From positions 1-6,798 of the forward strand of contig JAEDMI010000132.1 in NCBI GenBank assembly GCA_016303085.1: a stretch of 6,798 nt of DNA, in the 5' to 3' direction. A model generated the notes under the pieces. That model was not told the origin of the DNA. It worked only from the letters and a program-made list of their open reading frames with translations, and did no database searches. Positions 1 to 6,097 of this stretch are shown piece by piece. Within the stretch, counting starts at the first letter, position 1; each line of letters begins with the position of its first letter. A program made the position numbers and the translations under genes. This DNA comes from Acetatifactor sp. GTDB taxonomy: Bacteria > Bacillota > Clostridia > Lachnospirales > Lachnospiraceae.

Positions 1-1
1 G

Positions 2-541
2 ATGAAAAAGAAAGAGAAGAGTGGGGATGAGATTCTTTATCTGTTGCAGGATATGAGAGAGCTGGAACTTTACAGCACGGTGGGCACCGTGTTCAGCGTA
101 TGCGATTCTCTGAACTATATTCTGGAGGAGGAAGAGCTTCTGAACGTATTTTCTCTGGTGAATAATTATCTGTTCCCGGGGGGAATCTTTATCTTTGATT
201 TTAATACGGAGTATAAGTACCGTGAAGTGATAGGAAACACTACCATAGCGGAAAATCGTGAGGATTGCAGCTTTATCTGGGAAAATTTTTATGACCCGGA
301 GGAGGAAATCAATGAGTATGACCTGACCGTATTTGTGCGGGAGGAGGATGAGCGTTTCCGAAGATTTACGGAGACTCATTTCCAGAGGGGATATACGCCT
401 GAGCAGATGCGTCGGCTTGCGGAACAGTCCGGAATGGAAGTGTTGGAGATGACGGATGCCGACACCGGTGAAGCGGTGAGGGCGGAAAGTGAAAGAGTCT
501 ATGTCGTAGCGAGAGAACGCGGAAAAAAGTTTAAAACATGA
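2..541 (+). CDS. Class I SAM-dependent methyltransferase, 5'-truncated by window edge
   Basis: This is the C-terminal part of a probable class I S-adenosylmethionine-dependent methyltransferase of the small Firmicute type (full members run about 240-250 residues). The ATG at base 2 is unlikely to be the true start. No ribosome site can be seen, and the reading frame enters in mid-domain, so roughly 70 residues holding the glycine-rich SAM motif I should lie before the window. Visible parts are the strand and turn SVCDSLNYI (about residues 32-40 here), the segment GGIFIFDFNTEYKYRE (about 60-75), and ENREDCSFIWENFYD (about 84-98), which I recognise from Lachnospiraceae homologues. The C-terminal strand ERVYVVARE ends the fold. 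The substrate cannot be told from sequence. It lies 65 bases before hslO on the same strand, and the two could be cotranscribed. Family call is moderately sure; function is unknown. Confidence 0.75.
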   Translation: MKKKEKSGDEILYLLQDMRELELYSTVGTVFSVCDSLNYILEEEELLNVFSLVNNYLFPGGIFIFDFNTEYKYREVIGNTTIAENREDCSFIWENFYDPEEEINEYDLTVFVREEDERFRRFTETHFQRGYTPEQMRRLAEQSGMEVLEMTDADTGEAVRAESERVYVVARERGKKFKT

Positions 542-544
542 TGC

Positions 545-568
545 CTGCACAACGCACAAACCGTGCAG
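545..568 (+). other. Small inverted repeat between methyltransferase and hslO
   Basis: CTGCAC (545-550) and GTGCAG (563-568) are a perfect 6-bp inverted repeat with a 12-base loop. A second GCAC copy (554-557) inside the loop could pair with the same GTGC instead. No T-run follows, so it does not look like an intrinsic terminator. It sits just after the methyltransferase stop and about 38 bases before the hslO start. It could be a weak RNA structure in the intercistronic region, or chance. Confidence 0.25.
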
Positions 569-606
569 AAAATCAGCAGGTACCGGAAAGACAGGGTGAT
601 TGAAGT

Positions 607-1485
607 ATGAACGACTATATTGTGCGTGCCACGGCAGCTGACGCGCAAATCAGGGCTTTTGCCTGCAGTACCAGAGGAGTGGCGGAGGCGGCCAGACAGG
701 CCCACAATACGAGTCCTGTGGTGACGGCGGCGCTGGGGCGGCTTCTGAGCGCCGGTGCCATGATGGGTAGCATGTTAAAGGGAGAGAAAGATTTGCTTAC
801 CCTGCAGATAAAGGGTGACGGTCCCATACAGGGACTGACGGTGACGGCAGATTCCCTTGGAAATGTAAAGGGATATGCAAATGTTTCGGATGTCATTCTT
901 CCTGCCAATGCGGTCGGGAAGCTGGATGTGGCAGGGGCTGTGGGACACGGAACGCTCAGCGTAATCAAAGATATGGGATTAAAAGAGCCTTATGTGGGGC
1001 AGACTCTGTTACAGACCAGCGAGATTGCGGAAGATCTGACCTATTACTTTGCAACCTCTGAGCAGGTTCCCTCTTCTGTTGGATTGGGCGTACTGATGAA
1101 CAGGGACAATACCGTAAAACAGGCGGGTGGATTTATTCTTCAGCTAATGCCTTTTGCGGCGGATGAAGTGATAGACAGGCTGGAACAGAATTTGAACAAA
1201 GTTACCTCTGTCACATCCCTTCTGGATGCGGGGAATACCCCGGAACAGATGCTGGAAATTCTGTTGGAAGGGCTTAATCCCGAAATGAATGATACACTGT
1301 CTGTGAACTTTTCCTGTAACTGTAACAGGAAGAAGATTGAAAAGGTACTGATCAGTCTGGGCAAACAGGAGATAAAGGATATGATAGATGACGGTCAGGA
1401 GATAGAAGTAAATTGTCATTTCTGCAATACACATTACAAGTTCAGTGTAGATGAACTGAAAGAGCTGTATAAAAAGAGCAGGTAA
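607..1485 (+). CDS. hslO: Hsp33 redox-regulated molecular chaperone
   Basis: This encodes the cytoplasmic holdase Hsp33. In the family, four cysteines bind zinc when reduced; oxidative stress makes them form disulfides, releases zinc and activates binding of unfolding proteins. The 292-residue product has the usual length. The N-terminal core starts with DYIVRATAADAQIRAFA, followed by TSPVVTAALGRLLSAGAMMG (about residues 36-55), a well-conserved stretch. The C-terminal redox switch is complete: Cys237-x-Cys239 and Cys270-x-x-Cys273, separated by 30 residues, which fits the CxC-x(27-32)-CxxC pattern. The ATG at 607 is preceded by AGGGTG (593-598) with an 8-base gap, a modest ribosome site. The next gene, nadE, starts 47 bases after the stop on the same strand with no terminator seen between, so they may share a transcript. 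Identification is firm. Confidence 0.96.
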   Translation: MNDYIVRATAADAQIRAFACSTRGVAEAARQAHNTSPVVTAALGRLLSAGAMMGSMLKGEKDLLTLQIKGDGPIQGLTVTADSLGNVKGYANVSDVILPANAVGKLDVAGAVGHGTLSVIKDMGLKEPYVGQTLLQTSEIAEDLTYYFATSEQVPSSVGLGVLMNRDNTVKQAGGFILQLMPFAADEVIDRLEQNLNKVTSVTSLLDAGNTPEQMLEILLEGLNPEMNDTLSVNFSCNCNRKKIEKVLISLGKQEIKDMIDDGQEIEVNCHFCNTHYKFSVDELKELYKKSR

Positions 1486-1532
1486 GCAGCGGCAGCCCGT
1501 AATCGGCAGCCGCGGCGGAAATGGGGAACGGG

Positions 1533-3443
1533 ATGAAACAGGGATTTATTAAGGTGGCTGCGGTTACTCCCAAAATCCGGGTGGCAGATCCGGTCTATAA
1601 TGCGGCGGTAATCTGTGAGGAATTGGAGAAGGTCTATGCGAAAGGGGCAAAGATTATCGTATTTCCCGAGCTTTGCCTGACAGGTTACACCTGCGGGGAT
1701 TTGTTTCTACAGCAGCTTCTGCTGGAAAAGGCAGAAGAGCAGCTTCTTACAGTGGCAACGGCTACCCGGGACAAGGATGCACTGGTGATGTTGGGACTGC
1801 CCATGGTACGTGAGGGCAGACTGTACAATGTGGCTGCTGTGTTGCAGAACGGTGAAGTCCTAGGCTTTGTGCCCAAGGCCAACATTCCCTCCTATGCGGA
1901 GTTTTACGAGGGTAGACATTTTTCGGAGGGGAATGAAAAACCTGAGGAGTTTATTTTTAACGGTAAAACAGTTCCTTTCGGAACCAATATATTGTTTGTG
2001 TGCGAAAATATGAAAGAGCTGACTGTGGGCTGCGAAATCTGTGAGGATTTGTGGGTCGCCAATCCGCCCGGAACAAACCATGCCCTTATGGGAGCTACGG
2101 TCATTGCGAATCTTTCAACCTCCAACGAGACGGTGGGAAAGGATGTGTACAGGGAGCTTCTGGTGAAATCCTCCAGTGCAAGGCTTATCTGCGGCTATAT
2201 CTATGCTTCTGCCGGGGAAGGCGAATCTACACAGGATTTGGTATTCGGGGGACATAATCTGATTGCGGAAAACGGAAACGTACTTGCTCAGGCAAAGAAA
2301 TTCCAATGTGAGACGGTGTGCGGCGATTTGGATATTCAGAGGATTCTCTCTGAGAGACGGAGAATGGGAACTTTTGGGAAAAAGCCTCAGGCTGTTTATG
2401 CCATGGTGCCGTTTTCTCTTCGGGTGGAGGAGACAAAGTTGGAGAGAAGTTTCGACAGTATGCCCTTTGTTCCCACGGACGAGGAAATGAGGCAGCAGCG
2501 CTGTGAAGAGATTTTGTCCATTCAGTCCTATGGGCTGAAGAAGAGATACGAACATACAGGGCTTTCGCAGGCTGTTCTTGGAATTTCCGGGGGACTGGAT
2601 TCCACGCTGGCTCTTCTTGTAACAGTGAAGACCTTTGATATGCTGGGGCTGGACAGAAAGGGAATTGCTGCGGTAACCATGCCCTGTTTCGGTACTACGG
2701 ACAGAACTTATGAAAATGCCTGTAAACTGGCAAAAATCTTGGGAGTCACGCTGATGGAGGTGGATATCAGGGAAGCGGTACAAATTCATTTCCGAGATAT
2801 CGGACAGAATGCGGATAACCATGATGTGACTTACGAGAACAGCCAGGCGCGGGAAAGAACTCAGGTGCTGATGGATTTGGCAAACCGTATGAACGGACTT
2901 GTCATCGGTACGGGAGATATGTCTGAGCTTGCTTTGGGCTGGGCAACCTACAACGGGGATCATATGTCAATGTACGGTGTGAATGCAGGTGTTCCTAAGA
3001 CACTGGTGCGTCATCTGGTGAAATATTACGCAGACAACTGCGGAGTGAGGGAGCTTTCGGAAATTTTGGAGGATGTTCTGGACACCCCGGTGAGCCCTGA
3101 ACTGTTACCTCCTGTGGGCGGCGAGATTACTCAGAAGACGGAGGACTTGGTGGGGCCCTATGAGCTTCACGACTTTTTCCTATATTATATGTTGCGTTGC
3201 GGCTTTTCTCCGGCAAAGGTATACCGTGTGGCAAAGTCGGCATTTCGGGGACAGTATGGGGAAGATGTGATTTTAAAGTGGTTGAAGAATTTTTACCGGA
3301 GATTTTTCGGGCAGCAGTTTAAGCGCTCCTGCCTGCCGGACGGTCCCAAGGTAGGAAGTGTTGCATTGTCGCCAAGAGGAGATTTGCGTATGCCGTCCGA
3401 TGCCTGTGTAAGGATTTGGCTGGACGAACTGGAGAAACTGTAA
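1533..3443 (+). CDS. nadE: Glutamine-dependent NAD+ synthetase (fused glutaminase/synthetase)
   Basis: This enzyme makes NAD+ from nicotinate adenine dinucleotide (deamido-NAD+) and ATP, using ammonia released from glutamine: the last step of NAD biosynthesis, in the cytoplasm. It is the long two-domain form (636 residues from the chosen start). The N-terminal nitrilase-fold glutaminase shows the triad Glu46 (FPELCLTGYTCGD), Lys115 (FVPKANIPSY) and Cys170 (CEICEDLW). The triad spacing of 69 and 55 residues matches Glu52/Lys121/Cys176 of the M. tuberculosis enzyme. The C-terminal synthetase domain carries the ATP PP-loop SGGLDST at 352-358 and GTGDMSELALGW at about 459-470. I place the start at ATG 1533, giving MKQGFIKVAAVTP, because homologues begin this way and GGGGA (1523-1527) lies 5 bases upstream. 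An in-frame ATG at 1521 would add four residues but has only a poor ribosome site. It ends ahead of a strong terminator. Confidence 0.96.
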   Translation: MKQGFIKVAAVTPKIRVADPVYNAAVICEELEKVYAKGAKIIVFPELCLTGYTCGDLFLQQLLLEKAEEQLLTVATATRDKDALVMLGLPMVREGRLYNVAAVLQNGEVLGFVPKANIPSYAEFYEGRHFSEGNEKPEEFIFNGKTVPFGTNILFVCENMKELTVGCEICEDLWVANPPGTNHALMGATVIANLSTSNETVGKDVYRELLVKSSSARLICGYIYASAGEGESTQDLVFGGHNLIAENGNVLAQAKKFQCETVCGDLDIQRILSERRRMGTFGKKPQAVYAMVPFSLRVEETKLERSFDSMPFVPTDEEMRQQRCEEILSIQSYGLKKRYEHTGLSQAVLGISGGLDSTLALLVTVKTFDMLGLDRKGIAAVTMPCFGTTDRTYENACKLAKILGVTLMEVDIREAVQIHFRDIGQNADNHDVTYENSQARERTQVLMDLANRMNGLVIGTGDMSELALGWATYNGDHMSMYGVNAGVPKTLVRHLVKYYADNCGVRELSEILEDVLDTPVSPELLPPVGGEITQKTEDLVGPYELHDFFLYYMLRCGFSPAKVYRVAKSAFRGQYGEDVILKWLKNFYRRFFGQQFKRSCLPDGPKVGSVALSPRGDLRMPSDACVRIWLDELEKL

Positions 3444-3454
3444 GGAACAGGAAG

Positions 3455-3483
3455 AAAAGGATGTGTAGTCACACATCCTTTTT
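3455..3483. terminator. Bidirectional intrinsic terminator between convergent genes
   Basis: A 12-bp perfect stem, 3455-3466 with 3471-3482, closes a 4-base loop AGTC. It has an A-run on the left and a T-run (3479-3483) on the right. Read on the + strand it ends nadE, 12 bases after its stop. Read on the - strand the A-run becomes a U-run, so it can also end the convergent gene whose stop is at 3507-3509. Confidence 0.93.
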
Positions 3484-3506
3484 CGTGTTTATCTATATGG
3501 GTTATG

Positions 3507-3974
3507 TTACTCGGTTTGAGAAGCAGCCGCTTTATCCAGAGAGTTTTGAATGGCTTCCAGCAGAACCAGTGAGGTATATTTGCTGTCGGAGGAGTAAGTG
3601 ACGCCCTCCAGTGTCTGCAATTCATAAACCTGACTGCAGATGGAGTCGAAGGTGGGCTCCAGCAGGGGATACATGGTGGTGACTGCGTCATTCAGATTAA
3701 CCATACGGATAGAGGAAATGGACGTTTTATCTACAATAACTTCTACATCGAGGGTCTGATTCCCGAGAACCAGTTCCGTGGTGTAAATACCCGGTATGTA
3801 GAGAGAAGCTGAGCCTGTTTCGACGGTTTCTTCCTCCGGCGCAGGGGTGTTCTCTTTGTCAGGCAGGAACATCATGACCAGCAGGACGACGAACAGTATG
3901 CCCAGAGCCACAAAGATTGCGGTATAAATCAGCTCTTTCATATGAAGTACGACAATTTTTGTTTTTGCACTCAT
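3507..3974 (-). CDS. Membrane-anchored hypothetical protein, possible degenerate FMN_bind-like domain
   Basis: This encodes a 155-residue protein I cannot name. The start is well supported: on the - strand AAGGGGA (3981-3987) lies 6 bases before the ATG at 3974-3972. A short basic N-terminus (MSAKTKIVVLHMKE) precedes one hydrophobic helix at about residues 15-38 with no clear signal-peptidase site, so it is probably a membrane anchor. A linker rich in proline and glutamate (about 39-57) follows, then a domain of roughly 90 residues at about 59-147, probably outside the cell. That domain starts IPGIYTTELVLGNQTLDVEVIVD, continues with a strand ISSIRMVNL, and ends GVTYSSDSKYTSLVLLEAIQ. This order recalls FMN_bind domains (GxY start, V-x-V-x-V strand, SGATxTS then a helix), but the SGAT signature is altered to EGVT, so flavin binding is doubtful. 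Single-gene transcription unit, divergent from glnA and convergent with nadE. Confidence 0.8.
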   Translation of the reverse strand: MSAKTKIVVLHMKELIYTAIFVALGILFVVLLVMMFLPDKENTPAPEEETVETGSASLYIPGIYTTELVLGNQTLDVEVIVDKTSISSIRMVNLNDAVTTMYPLLEPTFDSICSQVYELQTLEGVTYSSDSKYTSLVLLEAIQNSLDKAAASQTE

Positions 3975-3985
3975 TTATATTCCCC

Positions 3986-4015
3986 TTGATTCATCAAGAT
4001 ACTTTTCTTTATAAT
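3986..4015 (+). promoter_or_regulatory. Candidate upstream sigma-A promoter for glnA operon (P1)
   Basis: TTGATT (3986-3991) as -35 and a perfect TATAAT (4010-4015) as -10 are separated by 18 bases, predicting a transcript start near 4022. It lies within and upstream of the ribosome site of the divergent - strand gene. A transcript from here would include about 80 bases ahead of the leader terminator at 4103. The -35 matches consensus at only 4 of 6 positions, so this is the weaker of the two candidates. Confidence 0.45.
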
Positions 4016-4027
4016 AAGTATGTGACG

Positions 4028-4048
4028 GAAAGGCAGATTATGCTTTTC
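4028..4048 (+). other. Leader hairpin upstream of glnA terminator
   Basis: GAAAGGCA (4028-4035) can pair with TGCTTTTC (4041-4048) over 8 bp including one G-U pair, closing a 5-base loop GATTA. It would lie at the 5' end of an RNA starting near 4022. It is a candidate first leader structure but its loop is five bases, not the six expected of a classic ANTAR target. It could also be chance in an A/T-rich region. Confidence 0.3.
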
Positions 4049-4061
4049 ATTGTATTTATCA

Positions 4062-4091
4062 TTGACAAATGGGCCCTACCGTTGCTATGAT
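4062..4091 (+). promoter_or_regulatory. Strong sigma-A promoter with extended -10 for glnA operon (P2)
   Basis: A consensus -35 TTGACA (4062-4067), an 18-base spacer and a -10 TATGAT (4086-4091) form a strong vegetative promoter. It also has the extended -10 dinucleotide TG at 4083-4084. The predicted start is near A4098, leaving a leader of about 75 bases before glnA. The leader terminator stem would then begin only about 5 bases into the RNA. Confidence 0.75.
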
Positions 4092-4102
4092 GTGTTCAGG
4101 AC

Positions 4103-4138
4103 AAGGGCGTTCTATTTAGGGATAGGACTGCCCTTTTT
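4103..4138 (+). terminator. Leader terminator/attenuator hairpin ahead of glnA
   Basis: AAGGGC (4103-4108) pairs with GCCCTT (4130-4135), and inside it GTTCTAT (4109-4115) pairs with ATAGGAC (4122-4128, one G-U). This gives a 13-bp stem with a single bulged T4129 and a six-base loop TTAGGG (4116-4121). A run of five T (4134-4138) follows at once. It is an intrinsic-terminator shape lying between the glnA promoters and the glnA start, where it can only affect glnA and downstream genes. The regulator encoded after glnA is of the antiterminator class, so control by read-through is the natural reading; this is inferred. Confidence 0.75.
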
Positions 4139-4162
4139 CATATTTAAGGGATTACAAGGGAT

Positions 4163-4167
4163 GGAGG
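4163..4167 (+). promoter_or_regulatory. Ribosome binding site that decides the glnA start
   Basis: GGAGG at 4163-4167 is 6 bases before ATG 4174 but directly abuts ATG 4168. This favours 4174 (protein starting MKNYTRED), the length seen in GSI-alpha homologues. A weaker AAGGG at 4156-4160 could serve ATG 4168, which would add only Met-Asp. Confidence 0.65.
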
Positions 4168-4173
4168 ATGGAT

Positions 4174-5505
4174 ATGAAGAATTATACGAGAGAGGATGTA
4201 TTCAGACTGGTGGAAGAGGAAGATGTGGAGTTTATCCGTCTTCAGTTTACGGATATGTTCGGAAATTTGAAAAACATTGCAATTACCGCAAATCAACTGG
4301 CGAAGGCCCTGGATAACAAGTGTATGTTTGACGGCTCCGCCATAGACGGTTTCGTGGGAATTGAGGAGTCGGATATGTATCTGTACCCGGATTTATCTAC
4401 GCTGGAGATATTTCCCTGGAGACCCCAGCAGGGAAAGGTGGCAAGAATGATTTGTGATATTCATCGTCCTGACGGTAGCCCGTTTTACGGAGATCCCAGA
4501 CTGGTACTGAAAAAAGCAATCAGCGAAGCGGCAGAACTGGGTTATACCTTTGAGGTAGGGCCTGAGTGCGAATTTTTCCTGTTTAACACGGATGAGAATG
4601 CCATGCCTACCACGGAGACGCATGAGCAGGCCGGTTACTTTGATATCGGTCCACTGGATGGCGGCGAGAATGCAAGACGTGATATTGTCATGACTTTGGA
4701 AGATATGGGACTGATTATCGAGGCATCCCATCATGAGATGGCCCCGGCTCAGCATGAAATTGATTTCCGCTATGATGAAGCGCTGACTACTGCGGATAAT
4801 ATTATGACCTTTAAGCTTGCGGTGCGCACCATTGCCAAGCGGCATGGTCTGCATGCAACCTTTATGCCAAAGCCGAAGTACGGCGTCAACGGTTCCGGCA
4901 TGCACATCAATATGTCGCTGCGCAAGGATGGGAAAAATATTTTTGAGGACAGAAGTGACCCCAATGGGCTCAGCAAAGAAGCCTATTATTTTATCGGTGG
5001 TATCATGAAACATATCAAAGGAATGGCGGCCATCACCAACCCGCTTGTAAATTCCTACAAACGGCTTGTCCCCGGTTATGCAGCACCGGTTTATATAGCA
5101 TGGAGCGCCACCAACAGAAGTCCGCTGATTCGTATTCCGGCGGAAGGAGGTGCAGGTACCAGAATCGAACTGAGAAGTCCCGATTCTGCAGCAAATCCGT
5201 ATCTGACACTGGCAGTATGCCTGAAGGCCGGTTTGGATGGGATTTTGAATAAAATCGAGCCGCCCAGAAGTGTGGACTGCAATATTTATAATATGACGGA
5301 TGATGAAAAGAAGACACTGAATATCGAAAATCTTCCGGGAACCCTGATGGAAGCGGTGGAGGAACTGAAAAAAGATCGGTTTATTCTGGATGTATTGGGC
5401 GAGCATGTGGCAGAAAATTACATTGCCGCAAAGGAGAACGAGTGGCAGAAGTACCGCGCCCATGTGTCCGAATGGGAAATTCAGGAGTATCTGTACAGAT
5501 ATTAG
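4174..5505 (+). CDS. glnA: Glutamine synthetase type I (GSI-alpha)
   Basis: This enzyme condenses glutamate and ammonia to glutamine with ATP; it acts as a cytoplasmic dodecamer and is the main ammonia-assimilation step. The 443-residue length and close likeness to the B. subtilis enzyme place it in the GSI-alpha group, which lacks the adenylylation control of GSI-beta. Features seen: N-terminal beta-grasp domain with MFDGSAIDG (51-59); metal/glutamate ligands Glu131 and Glu133 in GPECEFFLF; Glu188 and Glu195 in HHEMAPAQHEIDF; His244 in NGSGMHINMS; Arg297 in SYKRLVPG; Arg315 and Arg320 in NRSPLIRIP; Glu332 and Arg334 in TRIELRSPD. Two deviations stand out. Position 62 is Gly where B. subtilis has Arg62, and the flap motif GYEAP reads GYAAP, so Ala303 replaces the catalytic-flap glutamate. 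The gene has its own promoter and a leader terminator, and an ANTAR regulator follows 43 bases later. Family assignment is firm; normal catalytic and feedback behaviour is not assured. Confidence 0.96.
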   Translation: MKNYTREDVFRLVEEEDVEFIRLQFTDMFGNLKNIAITANQLAKALDNKCMFDGSAIDGFVGIEESDMYLYPDLSTLEIFPWRPQQGKVARMICDIHRPDGSPFYGDPRLVLKKAISEAAELGYTFEVGPECEFFLFNTDENAMPTTETHEQAGYFDIGPLDGGENARRDIVMTLEDMGLIIEASHHEMAPAQHEIDFRYDEALTTADNIMTFKLAVRTIAKRHGLHATFMPKPKYGVNGSGMHINMSLRKDGKNIFEDRSDPNGLSKEAYYFIGGIMKHIKGMAAITNPLVNSYKRLVPGYAAPVYIAWSATNRSPLIRIPAEGGAGTRIELRSPDSAANPYLTLAVCLKAGLDGILNKIEPPRSVDCNIYNMTDDEKKTLNIENLPGTLMEAVEELKKDRFILDVLGEHVAENYIAAKENEWQKYRAHVSEWEIQEYLYRY

Positions 5506-5534
5506 TCTGCCTCTTTATTCCCAAATTACGGATT

Positions 5535-5543
5535 AAGGAGGTG
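5535..5543 (+). promoter_or_regulatory. Near-perfect ribosome binding site supporting a TTG start
   Basis: AAGGAGGTG is a nine-base match to the anti-Shine-Dalgarno sequence of 16S rRNA. Measured from the GGAGG core (ending 5541), the TTG at 5549 is 7 bases away. No ATG or GTG in the right frame sits at a workable distance, so TTG is the start of the ANTAR regulator. Confidence 0.85.
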
Positions 5544-5548
5544 GGCGT

Positions 5549-6097
5549 TTGACGAACATTATAGTAGTATTACCGAAGCTGGAAGACGCAAAGGGCATCA
5601 AGAACATTCTTGTGCGGAACGGCTTTTCGGTGACCGGTGTCTGTACTACGGGTTCCCAGGCTATCAGCCAGTCTGACGGTTTGAATGACGGAATTGTGGT
5701 TTGCAGTTATAAACTGATGGATATGGTATATACGGAACTGTACGATTGTCTTCCGTCCGGCTTTGAGATGCTTTTGATGGCGTCTAATCACTTGCTCAGC
5801 CAGTGCGAGGGAAACGGAATTGTCTGTCTGGCCATGCCTTTGAAGGTGGGGGATTTGATCAGCACAGTGGGCATGATGGCGGAAGGAATTGAACGCAGGC
5901 GCAGAAAAGCAAAGCTGAAGCCCAAGGTGAGAAATGCGGAAGAGGAAGCAGCTATCAAGGAAGCAAAGGAACTGCTCATGGGGCGAAATCACATGACGGA
6001 GGAGGAAGCTCACAGATATCTGCAAAAGTGCAGTATGGACAGCGGTACGAATATGGTGGAGACAGCATGGATGGTTTTGTCCATGATGAGGGAATGA
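5549..6097 (+). CDS. ANTAR-domain antiterminator with pseudo-receiver (NitR/AmiR/NasT-like)
   Basis: This encodes a 182-residue two-part regulator, probably acting on RNA in the cytoplasm. Residues 1 to about 115 look like a response-regulator receiver fold (IIVVLPKLEDAK at the start, DGIVVCSYKLMD at the third strand, CLAMPLKVGDL near the end). The usual active residues are absent: no acidic pair after strand 1, Cys52 where the phosphoryl-accepting Asp should be, and Met96 in place of the conserved Lys before Pro. A basic linker ERRRRKAKLK (115-124) leads into a C-terminal ANTAR helical domain (about 130-180) with the signature AKELLMGRNHMTEEEAHRYLQKCSMDSG. ANTAR proteins bind leader RNA hairpins and prevent termination. 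Its place after glnA, like the nitR gene I recall from C. saccharobutylicum, and the terminator in the glnA leader suggest it controls this operon, though that is inferred. The start is TTG, with a very strong ribosome site. Confidence 0.9.
   Translation: MTNIIVVLPKLEDAKGIKNILVRNGFSVTGVCTTGSQAISQSDGLNDGIVVCSYKLMDMVYTELYDCLPSGFEMLLMASNHLLSQCEGNGIVCLAMPLKVGDLISTVGMMAEGIERRRRKAKLKPKVRNAEEEAAIKEAKELLMGRNHMTEEEAHRYLQKCSMDSGTNMVETAWMVLSMMRE

Noticed and set aside
1490..1511. Two copies of CGGCAGCC between hslO and nadE
   Set aside because: It is only an 8-base direct repeat in a G+C-rich spacer, with no inverted partner or T-run; chance is sufficient.
2115..2963. 282-codon open frame on the - strand opposite nadE
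   Set aside because: It overlaps nadE entirely, shows no coherent protein motif and is rich in residues typical of antisense reading.
4016..4042. Promoter for the - strand hypothetical gene
   Set aside because: Possible -10 boxes (TATTAT, CATAAT on the - strand) exist but none has a -35 at acceptable spacing, so no site is called although a promoter must lie in this region.
4103..4138. Known glutamine riboswitch (glnA RNA class) ahead of glnA
   Set aside because: The leader is too short and lacks the multi-stem junction of that class; a simple hairpin with U-run explains the sequence better.
4050..4316. 88-codon + strand open frame across the glnA leader
   Set aside because: It starts before the mapped promoter -10, runs through the terminator hairpin and into glnA in another frame, and has no ribosome site.
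4393..5463. 356-codon open frame on the - strand opposite glnA
   Set aside because: It is antisense to a firmly identified gene, has no recognisable domain and is made open by the codon pattern of glnA.
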